Source: Terriglobia bacterium
Lineage (GTDB): Bacteria; Acidobacteriota; Terriglobia; Bryobacterales; Bryobacteraceae
DNA: 64,000 nt
Reading direction: 5' to 3'
NCBI GenBank assembly: GCA_021324615.1
Contig: JAJPIT010000062.1
Location: 1-64,000, forward strand
The first letter of the stretch is position 1; every line of letters starts with the position of its first letter. This document shows, piece after piece, positions 1-7,845 of this stretch. The notes under the pieces are model-generated. The model was not told the origin of the DNA, did not search any database, and saw only the letters and a program-made list of their open reading frames with translations. The translations under genes and the position numbers were made by a program.

Positions 1-222
1 AGCCAGATAAACAGTACCCATGCCACCCTCGCCCAGAGTTCGAAGGATGTGGTATCGGCCGAAGTCGTCCTCACCCGCTAAAGCCGTCGCTGTACTATTT
101 GTTTGGCTTGGGGAAGCTGCGCCCAGTGAACTATCGAAAGCGCCTTGGATCAGGCACTGCGGGCACAATCCCGCAGGATCGCCGGAATCCAATTCCACTC
201 CGCATTGAGGGCAGTTTGGCAT
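1..222 (-). CDS. Serine/threonine protein kinase, N-terminal fragment (runs off window)
   Basis: Seen: an open frame of 74 codons read leftwards from an ATG at 222 to the window edge without a stop. It begins with a short zinc-ribbon-like segment (CPQCG, then CPQC about 13 residues later), a Ser/Thr/Ala-rich linker, then FGRYHILRTLGEGGMGTVYLA, cut here as FGRYHILRTL followed by GEGGMGTVYLA. That glycine-rich P-loop with GxGGMGxVY is the ATP-binding start of Hanks-type kinases. The catalytic loop lies outside the window. A ribbon ahead of a kinase domain is common in Acidobacteriota and Planctomycetes signalling kinases (family knowledge). No strong ribosome-binding site is visible, so an earlier start is possible. 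It is divergent from the next gene. Confidence 0.85.
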   Translation of the reverse strand, partial: MPNCPQCGVELDSGDPAGLCPQCLIQGAFDSSLGAASPSQTNSTATALAGEDDFGRYHILRTLGEGGMGTVYLA

Positions 223-342
223 CTGGACGCCGCAGCAAACATTTTATGCCTTTCGCGCGAGCGGCTGTAACTTTCAGCCCCCGTTTCCTTATTCGGGGTG
301 AGCCGGATTGACACACCGGCCGCCACCCGAAAGGAGATGATC

Positions 343-828
343 ATGAAAAGCAGAACCACTCATTTTTTAGTCGCCGCAGTTACGGCCCTCGCTCTCGGCA
401 TATCGCCCACCGCTGACGCGGCCGACAAAGGATGTTCTAACGCTAGCCTGAGAGGCACCTTCGCATACACATCCACCGGTTTCATTACGGCGGCTTCCGC
501 CGGACCGGTGGGGCCTCTCGCCGAAGTCGGCACCCAGACCTTCGACGGCAATGGCAAAACCACCGCCACGGCAACGTTGACCGCCAACGGAACCATATTT
601 CAACTGACCATCACGGGCACCTACACCGTAAATCCGGATTGCACCGGCACTTTCTCGCTCCAGGCAACCTTCCCCCCCGCGAGCGGGATTGGAACCGTAC
701 CCGTTGACGTCTTCTTCGTGCTCGACAATACCAACACGGAATTTCAAGCGATGGAAACCGATCCGGGCTTGGTGATCACCCGCATCGGACGCCTGCAATT
801 CCCGGCAGTGGGCGACTGGAGACAATGA
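343..828 (+). CDS. Secreted protein of unknown function
   Basis: 161 aa. The ATG at 343 is chosen because AGGAG at 331-335 lies 7 nt upstream and the protein then opens with a clean signal peptide (KSR charge, FLVAAVTALALG core, ADA/AD cleavage site). An upstream ATG at 337 is too close to AGGAG. The mature part is Thr/Gly/Ala-rich, with one early Cys (KGCSNASLRGTFAY) and a second Cys midway (NPDCTGTF), which could form a disulfide. The SLRGTFAY...GxxxxVGxxTFDGNG pattern resembles small exported beta-rich proteins that are abundant in Acidobacteriota, but I cannot name a function. It stands alone. Confidence 0.75.
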   Translation: MKSRTTHFLVAAVTALALGISPTADAADKGCSNASLRGTFAYTSTGFITAASAGPVGPLAEVGTQTFDGNGKTTATATLTANGTIFQLTITGTYTVNPDCTGTFSLQATFPPASGIGTVPVDVFFVLDNTNTEFQAMETDPGLVITRIGRLQFPAVGDWRQ

Positions 829-854
829 TCGCTTCCCGGTAATAGCAAAAAGCA

Positions 855-924
855 GCGACTCTCAACCCCTTGCGCCAATGATCCGAGAGGTTCAATTTTT
901 CACGACGAGCAGGGTGAGAGTCGC
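855..924. repeat. Widely spaced 10-bp inverted repeat in an intergenic region
   Basis: GCGACTCTCA at 855-864 is the exact reverse complement of TGAGAGTCGC at 915-924, with 50 nt between. It lies in the 206-bp gap between the secreted protein gene and the convergent nucleoside hydrolase gene. No T-run follows, so it is not an intrinsic terminator. It may be an RNA structure or chance. Confidence 0.3.
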
Positions 925-1034
925 GATGAGGATATATACTTCCTCCATCGAAAATGTCATCAGCGGCGACCATAGCTTCGGGGATGCGGCGCAATGACTT
1001 CGCTGGATCATCTGATCACCACCCGCAAAATTGT

Positions 1035-1949
1035 CTATTCTTCGGCAATTCGCTTGTCAAACAGCTCAAAAAAGTCCGCCGCGCGCACTTCTTTCGCAAT
1101 CCGCGTTTTGGCGTCGCCGGCTTCGGTGAATTTCGTAATTCCGTCCTCCACCGCAACGCGGCCCGATTCGGTCTTGATGAGATCGGGCCGCGCCGCTACG
1201 GCTACGGCCAGCACGTCGCCCAGGACCGGGAACTCCTGACGCGTTTCGCTCTTCCAGAGCGAAATCAGCCGCAGCAGGAACATCGCTCGCGGATCGCCGG
1301 CGGCCCGTAACCGGTTCATGTCCTGCTGCCGCATCTGGCATTGCCCGGTGACATCGAGCCCGACCGCGGTGATGGGAACGCCGGAATCGAAGACGATCCG
1401 CGCCGCAACACGGTCGCGGCCGATGTTGTACTCCGGCTTTGCGCTCGCGTAGGCGCCGCCCATCAGGACGATCCGTTCGATTTTCGCTTTGATCGACGGA
1501 TCGAGTTTCAGCGCCAGCGCGATGTTGGTCAGCGGCCCGGCGGCGATCACGGTCATGTTCTGGGCCGAGGCTTTGAGCGTCGTCACGATGAAGGCGGCCG
1601 CCGGAACGCGCGCCGCCGCCGGGATGACCTCCGCCCCGGTGAGGATATTGAATTGCGCGGAATGGCGGATGCGCACCGGATCTGCGAGCGGCTCCGGCGC
1701 GCCGATGGCGAGCGCGATATCACGGCGGTTGAAAACTCCCAGCTCTTTCCAGGCAAGCCGGGCGCGGCTTTCGACGTCATCGGCGACGGTGGTGACGGCG
1801 CGCACGTCCAACTCAGGCGATTGAAGCGCGAACGCCAGCGCCAGCGCGTCATCGATATCGTCGCCAATATCGGTATCGAAGATGACGGGCATTCGCCGTT
1901 GCGCGCTCATCAGCGACGCCGCGGCCACCAGGATCGCAAAAAACTTCAC
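1035..1949 (-). CDS. Exported nucleoside hydrolase (inosine/uridine-preferring family)
   Basis: 304 aa. Family reaction: hydrolysis of the N-glycosidic bond of ribonucleosides to base plus ribose, using Ca2+. The hallmark aspartate cluster is near the N-terminus (VIFDTDIGDDIDDALALAFA, about residues 22-41), which gives the metal- and ribose-binding DTDxGxDxDD motif. VLMGGAY in mid-protein and a late Asp/His region also fit. Residues 1-16 (FFAILVAAASLMSA) form a short signal peptide, so it probably works in the periplasm on salvaged nucleosides. The start is GTG with no ribosome-binding site; TATAAT lies only 5 nt upstream, suggesting a leaderless message. It is divergent from the amidohydrolase at 2020. 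Confidence 0.85.
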   Translation of the reverse strand: MKFFAILVAAASLMSAQRRMPVIFDTDIGDDIDDALALAFALQSPELDVRAVTTVADDVESRARLAWKELGVFNRRDIALAIGAPEPLADPVRIRHSAQFNILTGAEVIPAAARVPAAAFIVTTLKASAQNMTVIAAGPLTNIALALKLDPSIKAKIERIVLMGGAYASAKPEYNIGRDRVAARIVFDSGVPITAVGLDVTGQCQMRQQDMNRLRAAGDPRAMFLLRLISLWKSETRQEFPVLGDVLAVAVAARPDLIKTESGRVAVEDGITKFTEAGDAKTRIAKEVRAADFFELFDKRIAEE

Positions 1950-1954
1950 CCCGC

Positions 1955-1960
1955 ATTATA
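1955..1960 (-). promoter_or_regulatory. -10 hexamer for leaderless nucleoside hydrolase transcript
   Basis: TATAAT on the minus strand, separated by 5 nt from the GTG start at 1949. A start point 6-7 nt after the hexamer would fall on the start codon. No convincing -35 was found. Confidence 0.4.
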
Positions 1961-2005
1961 ACCAAGCCTGAGATCCCGGCCGTGCCCCGGCCCGCAAGGC
2001 TTGGA

Positions 2006-2011
2006 TACACT
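2006..2011 (+). promoter_or_regulatory. -10-like hexamer of the amidohydrolase gene
   Basis: TACACT (4 of 6 with the consensus), 8 nt ahead of the ATG at 2020. GGGA lies between hexamer and start, so a weak ribosome-binding role for that GGGA is the alternative. Confidence 0.3.
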
Positions 2012-2019
2012 GAACGGGA

Positions 2020-3414
2020 ATGCGGATTGTTCTCTTTCTTGGCGCGGCCGCGTGCGCGATGGCGCAGCAGTCCTTCATCAGCATCAGCGATCCGGTGATC
2101 GCGCTGGAGCACGTCCGCATCATCGACGGCACCGGCGCGGCGGTGAAGAGCGATCAGACGATCGTGATCGATCACGGAAAAATCGCGGCGATCGAGAGCG
2201 CGGCATCGGCGGCCGTGCCCGCAGGCGCGCGGCGCATGGATCTTTCCGGCCATACCGTGATTCCCGGACTGGTCGGCATGCACGAGCATCTGTTCTATCC
2301 CTCCGGCGAAGGCATCCCGATTTACAACGAACAGGCCTACAGTTTTCCGCGGCTCTATCTGGCCAGCGGCGTCACCACCGCCCGCACCGGCGGCAGCATG
2401 GAGCCGTACACGGATCTGAACGTGAAAGCCCGAATCGATTCGGGCCGCGATCCCGGTCCGGATTTTTATATCACCGGGCCGTATCTGGAGGGCGCCGGAT
2501 CGCCGATCGAGCAGCTTCACCAATTGAGCGGGCCAGACGACGCCCGGCGCACGGTGGAGTACTGGGCCGCCGAGGGTGTGACTTCCTTTAAAGCCTACAT
2601 GCACATCACGCGCGCCGAGCTTGCGGCGGCCGTCGAGGCGGCGCATAAGCTGGGAATCAAGGTCACCGGTCATCTCTGCTCGATCGGATTTCGCGAAGCG
2701 GCGGCGATCGGCATTGACAACCTGGAACACGGAATCGAGGTGGATACGGAGTTCGATCCGGGCAAGCGGCCCGACGTCTGCCCTTCGCAGACGCTGACGC
2801 GGGATACGCTGGTCAAGCTCGATATCCAATCCGCGCCGGTTCAGGAGATGATTCGCGATCTGGTGCGGCATAACGTCGCCATCACCTCCACGCTCGCCGT
2901 GTTCGACGCCGGCGCGCCGCACCGCCCGCCATTCGATCCGCGAATTGTGGATGTTCTGACGCCGCAGGGCGCGATCAGTTATCTCGAAGCGCGCACCCGC
3001 GCGACGGATTCAGCGAGCACCGCCGCGCTCGAATCGCTCAAGAAAGAAGAGCAGTTTGAATACGCGTTCGCCAGGGCCGGCGGATTGCTGATGAGCGGGG
3101 TCGATCCCACCGGAAACGGCGGCGCCATGGCCGGATTCGGCGACCTGCGCAATCTGGAGCTGCTGGCGGAAGCGGGTTTTTCCCCGGCCGAAGCGGTGAA
3201 GATTGCAACGCTGAACGGAGCCAAGTGGCTGGGCGCCGATTCCCGAATCGGGTCCATTGAAAAGGGCAAGCAGGCCGATCTGGTGGTCATCCGGGGCGAC
3301 CCCTCGACCAGGATCTCAGACGTTCGCAATGTGCGGATGGTGTTTAAAAACGGCGCCGGCTACGATCCGGAGAAGCTGATCAAGTCCGTGAATCACACCG
3401 TCGGGTTGCATTAA
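2020..3414 (+). CDS. Exported amidohydrolase-family metal-dependent hydrolase
   Basis: 464 aa. Amidohydrolase superfamily, of the imidazolonepropionase/prolidase-like type that cleaves cyclic amides or dipeptides; the substrate cannot be told from sequence. A short signal peptide ends at AMAQQ (residue 16-17). Then come the beta-sandwich strand IIDGTG, the first metal motif GMHEHLFYP (HxH), KAYMH (probable bridging-residue strand), GHLCS and EHGIE (two more His ligands), and GVDPTGNGG (final Asp). A C-terminal sandwich follows, with GSIEKGKQADLVVI. All expected ligands look present, so it should be active. The stop is 7 bp from the convergent gene's stop, leaving almost no room for a terminator. 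Confidence 0.85.
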   Translation: MRIVLFLGAAACAMAQQSFISISDPVIALEHVRIIDGTGAAVKSDQTIVIDHGKIAAIESAASAAVPAGARRMDLSGHTVIPGLVGMHEHLFYPSGEGIPIYNEQAYSFPRLYLASGVTTARTGGSMEPYTDLNVKARIDSGRDPGPDFYITGPYLEGAGSPIEQLHQLSGPDDARRTVEYWAAEGVTSFKAYMHITRAELAAAVEAAHKLGIKVTGHLCSIGFREAAAIGIDNLEHGIEVDTEFDPGKRPDVCPSQTLTRDTLVKLDIQSAPVQEMIRDLVRHNVAITSTLAVFDAGAPHRPPFDPRIVDVLTPQGAISYLEARTRATDSASTAALESLKKEEQFEYAFARAGGLLMSGVDPTGNGGAMAGFGDLRNLELLAEAGFSPAEAVKIATLNGAKWLGADSRIGSIEKGKQADLVVIRGDPSTRISDVRNVRMVFKNGAGYDPEKLIKSVNHTVGLH

Positions 3415-3421
3415 ATCGCCG

Positions 3422-4399
3422 CTACTTCGGCCCGTACTTTTTCGAAAATTTGTTCCGCGGATTATAAATGATGAACGTTCCGTCCGGCTCCGCTGTAACT
3501 TTCAAGTAATTGCCGGAACAGTGCTCCTCCAGATTGGCGATGAAGGTATCGGGAACATTGGCCGCTTCGCCATTGGCCGCCGCGTAATGAAGCTGCCACA
3601 AATCCTCCAGCCCCGGCGACGCCTTTACCGTCTTCCATCCTTGCGGATCCGCTCCCTTGCGCGGGCCGTTATTCATGATGACGGCGCGGGGCGCCATGCC
3701 GTAGATCGCCTTCGAAGTCACGCCGCCGTGATGATCCGCCAGGAACAGATCCAGCTTGCCCACGCGATTTTCCGGACACAGCAGCGCCGTCTCTTTATTG
3801 GGAGTCAGATCGCCCAAATCGGCGAACCGGAACTTGCCGTACTCGATCACCACTCCCGCCGAGCGGGCATTTTCGGCCAGCTCATTCTGCTCCGGCGCGA
3901 TCCCTTCGCAAAACGGATTCGCCTCGCCATGTCTGTCGATATGCGCTCCGGCGGCGGCCACCACGGTCACGGTCAGGCCTTTCACCGGAATCGTATCTCC
4001 CGGTTTCACCACGGTTCGGCGCCGGTTCGCCACCGCCTGTTCGTACGCTTTATAGGCGCGCAACTGATCGGGCGAAGTTTCGACGCTTGGCCCCGGATCG
4101 AAGAATGCTCCGGCGTCGAGCCGCTGCAATAAATTCGGCACGCCGCCCTCGTGATCGGAGTGATGATGGGTGATCAACACCGCGCCGATCCGCTTGATCC
4201 CCGCGGCCTGAGCCGCGTCCGCGATGCGGTCGGCGTCGCGGCCGCTGTAATCGGCGTATCCGGCGTCGATCAGCAGCGACTGCCCGGACGGCGCGACGAT
4301 CAGCGTCGATTGCCCGCCCTCCACGTCGATGAAAAAAATCTCCAGGGGCCGGGCGCTCACCGACGCCGCCAGGGCCGCCGCCAGCAGGACCACGCGCAT
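3422..4399 (-). CDS. Exported metallo-beta-lactamase-fold hydrolase (ComEC C-terminal-like)
   Basis: 325 aa with a signal peptide ending at VSARP. The fold signature is complete at the N-terminal half: IDVEGGQSTLIV, then LLIDAGY, then VLITHHHSDHEGG (HxHxDH zinc motif, about residues 77-82), then a later LADHHGG. The D-V-G/E-Q-G start resembles the beta-lactamase-like domain of ComEC/Rec2 DNA-uptake proteins, but here it is a standalone exported protein with no competence membrane domain. The substrate is unknown; phosphodiester or lactone hydrolysis is typical of such proteins. TAGGAT lies 8 nt before the ATG, and TAGGGA could be a weak ribosome-binding site. Confidence 0.8.
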   Translation of the reverse strand: MRVVLLAAALAASVSARPLEIFFIDVEGGQSTLIVAPSGQSLLIDAGYADYSGRDADRIADAAQAAGIKRIGAVLITHHHSDHEGGVPNLLQRLDAGAFFDPGPSVETSPDQLRAYKAYEQAVANRRRTVVKPGDTIPVKGLTVTVVAAAGAHIDRHGEANPFCEGIAPEQNELAENARSAGVVIEYGKFRFADLGDLTPNKETALLCPENRVGKLDLFLADHHGGVTSKAIYGMAPRAVIMNNGPRKGADPQGWKTVKASPGLEDLWQLHYAAANGEAANVPDTFIANLEEHCSGNYLKVTAEPDGTFIIYNPRNKFSKKYGPK

Positions 4400-4443
4400 T
4401 CCCTACGATCCTAACTCACCGGCCCCGCATCCACCAACGCCGG

Positions 4444-5109
4444 TTAATCCGTACTGATCCAGCCGTCGATGATTTTGATGACGCGGTCGCCGTAGGCGGC
4501 GTTCGCCTCGGAGTGCGTCACCTGAACGATGGTCGTACCGGATTGGTTCAGGCGCTTGAACACCTCCATAATTTCCCGCGCCTGGCTGGAATGAAGATTT
4601 CCGGTCGGCTCGTCGGCCAGGATCACCTTGGGACTGGCGATAATGGCCCGCGCGATCGCCACAAGCTGCTGCTGCCCGCCGGAAAGCTGATTCGGAAACA
4701 GGTCCTTTTTGCCCACCATCTGGAAACGATCCAACATGTCGCACACAATGCTGTCGCGCTCGGATTTTTTGAAATTCCGGTAGGACAGCGGGATGTCCAG
4801 ATTTTCGTACACCGTCAGAGAATCGAGCAGGTGATAGCTCTGGAAAACGAAGCCGAAGTATTTTTTGTAGATCTCGTCGCGTTCCTTTTTCTTGAGCTTG
4901 TGAATCGGATGGTCCAGAAAGTAATACTCGCCGGTCCAGGCGCTGTCGTGCATGCCGATCAGATGCAGCAGGGTCGATTTGCCCGCGCCCGACGGCCCCA
5001 TGATGCTGACGAATTCGCCTTCTTTGATGTCGATGTTGATGCGCCGCAGTACGAAGGTCTTGGTGGGGCCGTGTTCGAAGTACTTCTCGATATTCCGGAG
5101 AACGATCAT
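4444..5109 (-). CDS. ABC transporter ATP-binding protein, MacB/LolD type
   Basis: 221 aa from the ATG at 5109; upstream codons in this frame do not look like coding sequence. Walker [11 protein letters not shown]-loop [18 protein letters not shown], signature LSGGQQQ, Walker [12 protein letters not shown] and an H-loop (QVTHS) are all intact. The '[16 protein letters not shown]' region is typical of ATPases that drive MacB/FtsX-type lipoprotein or peptide export. The closest families include YxeO/SalX/LolD. No FtsX- or MacB-like permease is adjacent; the neighbours are the beta-lactamase-fold gene and a divergent FKBP gene. The membrane partner must be encoded elsewhere. Confidence 0.88.
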   Translation of the reverse strand: MIVLRNIEKYFEHGPTKTFVLRRINIDIKEGEFVSIMGPSGAGKSTLLHLIGMHDSAWTGEYYFLDHPIHKLKKKERDEIYKKYFGFVFQSYHLLDSLTVYENLDIPLSYRNFKKSERDSIVCDMLDRFQMVGKKDLFPNQLSGGQQQLVAIARAIIASPKVILADEPTGNLHSSQAREIMEVFKRLNQSGTTIVQVTHSEANAAYGDRVIKIIDGWISTD

Positions 5110-5136
5110 GACGGAAGTCTCAGAATAACATCCGTG

Positions 5137-5142
5137 TACAAT
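5137..5142 (+). promoter_or_regulatory. -10 hexamer for FKBP gene, likely leaderless
   Basis: TACAAT (5 of 6), 7 nt before the ATG at 5150. There is no purine-rich ribosome-binding site in the gap. Confidence 0.4.
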
Positions 5143-5149
5143 TCTAAGA

Positions 5150-5572
5150 ATGAAATACGCACTCGCGGTCCTTTGGTTACCGGCGGCGTGGGCGCAGATC
5201 CCGCCCGTCAAAGGCGAGGTGGTCACGCAGTATTCGATGAAATACATCGAAATCGCCGCGGGGACGGGCAAGCCCGCCGAGCCGGGCAAGCTGTACGTGG
5301 TGCAGTACACCGGCTGGCTGGCCGATGGAACGAAATTCGATTCCTCCTACGATCGCGGCGAGCCGTTCAGCTTCGAGCAGGGCAAGAGAAAAGTAATCCC
5401 CGGCTGGGACGCCGGATTCGAGGGAATGCGCGTCGGCGGCAAGCGGCGGCTGCTCATTCCTTATCAGCTCGCGTACGGGGAAAAGGGCCGCGGAAAAATT
5501 CCGCCGCGCGCGGACTTGATCTTCGATGTCGAGTTGCTCGACGTCAAAGATCCGCCAGCCGAGGCAAAGTAG
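5150..5572 (+). CDS. FKBP-type peptidyl-prolyl cis-trans isomerase, exported
   Basis: 140 aa. It speeds cis-trans isomerisation of proline bonds in folding periplasmic proteins. A very short signal peptide (ALAVLWLPAAWAQ) is followed by a single FKBP domain at about residues 35-132. Landmarks are VQYTGWLADGTKFDSSYDR, PFSFEQGKRKVIPGWDAGFEG (split at KR), RRLLIPYQLAYGEKGRG and IPPRADLIFDVELLDV, which match the FK506-binding pocket (Y, D, F, W, Y positions). It is divergent from the ABC ATPase across only 40 bp. Confidence 0.92.
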   Translation: MKYALAVLWLPAAWAQIPPVKGEVVTQYSMKYIEIAAGTGKPAEPGKLYVVQYTGWLADGTKFDSSYDRGEPFSFEQGKRKVIPGWDAGFEGMRVGGKRRLLIPYQLAYGEKGRGKIPPRADLIFDVELLDVKDPPAEAK

Positions 5573-5621
5573 CCTCGATCCGCCCGCGCCGCCGGATTCC
5601 ACGGCCTAGCCGCGCCGCAAA

Positions 5622-6245
5622 ATGACAATTCCCCGCTTCTATCCGATTCTCGATGTGGAAACGGCCCAACGCCGCGGCGTCAGTCCCGCGGCCGCCGCGC
5701 AACAGATCCTCGATGCCGGCGCGCGGATTTTGCAACTCCGCGACAAGGGATTTTTCTCCCGCCACATGCTGGCCGAAGCCGAGCGCATCGCCGCGCTTTG
5801 CCGGCGCGCCGGCGCGATCTTCGTCATCAACGACCGCGCCGATATCGCGCGTCTGCTCGGCGCCGCGCTGCATCTCGGCCAGGACGATCTGCCTCCGCGC
5901 GAGGGCCGGCGCATCGTGGGCGAAAGCGCGATCATCGGATTCTCCACGCACAACGAGGCTCAGCTTCGGACCGCAATGAGCGAGCCCGCGGACTATCTCG
6001 CCCTGGGACCCATCTTCGGCACCCGCACGAAACAAAATCCCGATCCAGCGGTCGGTGTCGGCGAGCTGCGGCGTTTGCGAGCGTTAACCGCACAGCCGTT
6101 GGTCGCGATTGGCGGCATCACACGCGAAAACGCCCGCGCCGTAATCGAAGCCGGCGCGAATTCGGTGGCCGTTATCAGTGATCTTTTTCCCGAAGACGGC
6201 CGCATCGGCCGGCGAACCAAGGAATGGCTGGCCCTCCTCGGGTGA
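5622..6245 (+). CDS. thiE: Thiamine-phosphate synthase
   Basis: 207 aa, normal length. It couples HMP-diphosphate with thiazole phosphate to give thiamine phosphate in the cytoplasm. Family marks: ILQLRDKGFF, where LQLR-K binds diphosphate; INDRADIARLLGAALHLGQDDLP, shown here as INDRADIA and HLGQDDLP; IIGFSTHN (usually IIGxS.H); DYLALGPIFGTRTK; and LVAIGGIT. All are in the right order for the TIM barrel. It starts at ATG 5622, 49 bp after the FKBP stop, with no other thi gene nearby and no THI riboswitch visible upstream. Confidence 0.92.
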   Translation: MTIPRFYPILDVETAQRRGVSPAAAAQQILDAGARILQLRDKGFFSRHMLAEAERIAALCRRAGAIFVINDRADIARLLGAALHLGQDDLPPREGRRIVGESAIIGFSTHNEAQLRTAMSEPADYLALGPIFGTRTKQNPDPAVGVGELRRLRALTAQPLVAIGGITRENARAVIEAGANSVAVISDLFPEDGRIGRRTKEWLALLG

Positions 6246-6319
6246 ATTTTGGAGGATTTATCCCGCACGGAAGTTCAACCCCGCACGAATCGCAGGCCTA
6301 AAGGCCGCCTTCGGATTCC

Positions 6320-6712
6320 CTACCGCGCTTTGCGAACCTTCGCCGGCCGTTTCTGGAGAGCCCGCGCCCGCGCGGCGCGCATCGCCCCGAGATGACCGCC
6401 GAACATCGCGCCACCCGCCAAAGACGAGCTCATCGCGATCCAGAACCATGCCGCTTCCGGCGAGCCGTTCATGCGATAGGAAACCAGACCCACCAGCACG
6501 GTGAGCGCCGCGACTCCCGAGCCCGCCCCGATTCCCTTCTCCGGCGCCAGGCGCGCCGCCAGCAGGCCGCCGCAGATTCCGTACGGGAAAGCCAGGGCCA
6601 GATCGAGGTACGGAAAAACGCGCAGCAGGTCGGCCGCCACCGCGTCCGCGCAGAAAGCAATCACGGAGGTGAAAATCGCGCCGGCGATGATGGCGACGGC
6701 GAGCCGGAACAT
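6320..6712 (-). CDS. Small integral membrane protein of unknown function
   Basis: 130 aa from the ATG at 6712, whose first base is shared with the TGA of the upstream metal-binding protein gene, so the two are probably translated together. Four hydrophobic segments are visible: FRLAVAIIAGAIFTSVIAF; LALAFPYGICGGLLAARL; GVAALTVLVGLVSY; and FWIAMSSSLAGGAMFGGHL. A basic tail (RAARARALQKRPAKVRKAR) should face the cytoplasm. Glycine-rich helices suggest a tightly packed bundle. The linkage to a Cu/heavy-metal-binding exported protein suggests a role in the same process, but I do not recognise a family. Confidence 0.7.
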   Translation of the reverse strand: MFRLAVAIIAGAIFTSVIAFCADAVAADLLRVFPYLDLALAFPYGICGGLLAARLAPEKGIGAGSGVAALTVLVGLVSYRMNGSPEAAWFWIAMSSSLAGGAMFGGHLGAMRAARARALQKRPAKVRKAR

Positions 6713-7605
6713 CAGTCCAGGTTCTTGACCGGAATGTTGAACACCACCGTGTTCACCACGCCCTTCCGCTGGAACTGGGTCCACAGGCGGTAAACGCCCG
6801 CGCGCGGAAAAATCAAATTGAACTGGATTTGTTTGTAAGCGCCGTTTTCCGGATCGGTGACCAGAAAAGGATGGGTGTGAATCAAATCGATCAGGTCGGA
6901 GCTGGCGGCGAGCATGTGGCCCCAGGCTCCGATGTACGGCTCGATCCCGTCGTTCGGTTTGAGCTTGAAAAACAGCAGCGTCTTGAATCCGGCCAGCGGC
7001 TGCGGGGGATCGGTCGACAGCTCGATCTCAAGATTATCCGTCTTCTTCGGACTCACGTCGGGCGTGAGCTTGGCCGGCTGGAGCTTGAAGTCGGCGCCGC
7101 GAACGAACAAAGTATCGGAGATGAGCTGCGGCGTCGCGCCCTGCGGATAGAAGTCGCTGAGCACGCGATATTCGCCGGCGTGCGGGAAATTCAGATGGAG
7201 CCTGAAGCTGCCATCGGGTTGGATTTGCGGATGCACGTGGCGGAAAAAATTCGTGTCCTGGCTCACCACGAACAGGTGAAAAAGACGCTCATGCATGATG
7301 ACGAAGTCCTTCACCGGCTGGTGGGTCTCGGGATCTTCAATGTGGAACTCCAGATCGACGTCCTTGCCGGCGTCGAGCACGCTCGGCCGGGTCACGATGC
7401 GCACTGGAAACTCTTTCGGATCCGGAATGCCGGCCACCAGCGTCATGCCGCAGCGCGGGCACTTGCCCGGAGTCTTGGAGCGGACGTCCTTATCCATCGG
7501 GCACATCCACTCGACGTCGTCTTCGGTGGCGGTTTGGGCCGGCGGCGGGGTGGTGGCCGTCTGCTGCGCGAACAGCAGCGCGGATAAAAGCAGAATTCGC
7601 CACAT
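6712..7605 (-). CDS. Exported protein with heavy-metal-binding domain
   Basis: 297 aa from the ATG at 7605, followed by a signal peptide (MWRILLLSALLFAQQ). Near residue 33 comes a small metal-binding module, WMCPMDKDVRSKTPGKCPRCG then MT, cut here as WMCPMD and KCPRCGM. This matches the YHS-like heavy-metal-binding domain found at the ends of CopA/CusB-type proteins. The rest is beta-rich with several His (HERLFHLFVV, FRHVHPQ, WGHMLAAS, DLIHTHPF), a spacing reminiscent of copper-handling cupredoxin-like domains. It is probably periplasmic metal sensing or binding. The membrane protein gene overlaps its stop. Confidence 0.75.
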   Translation of the reverse strand: MWRILLLSALLFAQQTATTPPPAQTATEDDVEWMCPMDKDVRSKTPGKCPRCGMTLVAGIPDPKEFPVRIVTRPSVLDAGKDVDLEFHIEDPETHQPVKDFVIMHERLFHLFVVSQDTNFFRHVHPQIQPDGSFRLHLNFPHAGEYRVLSDFYPQGATPQLISDTLFVRGADFKLQPAKLTPDVSPKKTDNLEIELSTDPPQPLAGFKTLLFFKLKPNDGIEPYIGAWGHMLAASSDLIDLIHTHPFLVTDPENGAYKQIQFNLIFPRAGVYRLWTQFQRKGVVNTVVFNIPVKNLD

Positions 7606-7611
7606 AGTTTT

Positions 7612-7617
7612 ATTATA
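7612..7617 (-). promoter_or_regulatory. Consensus -10 for leaderless metal-binding protein transcript
   Basis: A perfect TATAAT on the minus strand lies exactly 6 nt before the ATG at 7605. The gap (AAAACT) holds no ribosome-binding site. This is the clearest leaderless case in the window. Confidence 0.5.
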
Positions 7618-7764
7618 AGTGTTGCGAGCCAAAACGGTCTCCATTCTGCTTTGAGTCATGGATCGCCTGCGACGCGCCGGATGCTCATGATCGATCCTCT
7701 GGGGCTGGCGAAGGAAGCGCGGGCGATCGGGCGCGCCGTTCCAGTCCGCCGCCCGTGGCCCCGC

Positions 7765-7776
7765 GGTTCTAGAACC
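7765..7776. promoter_or_regulatory. 12-bp perfect palindrome, possible operator
   Basis: GGTTCTAGAACC is self-complementary and contains the usually rare CTAG. It lies in the 240-bp gap between the divergent metal-binding gene and the GGDEF-like gene, about 70 bp upstream of the latter. The rest of the gap shows no gene. An operator role is a guess. Confidence 0.3.
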
Positions 7777-7845
7777 AAAACGATCCGTCCGATGCCGTCC
7801 GGACTATTCCCTCTTTCGGCCGGGCCACCCTAAAATTGGTCTGCC

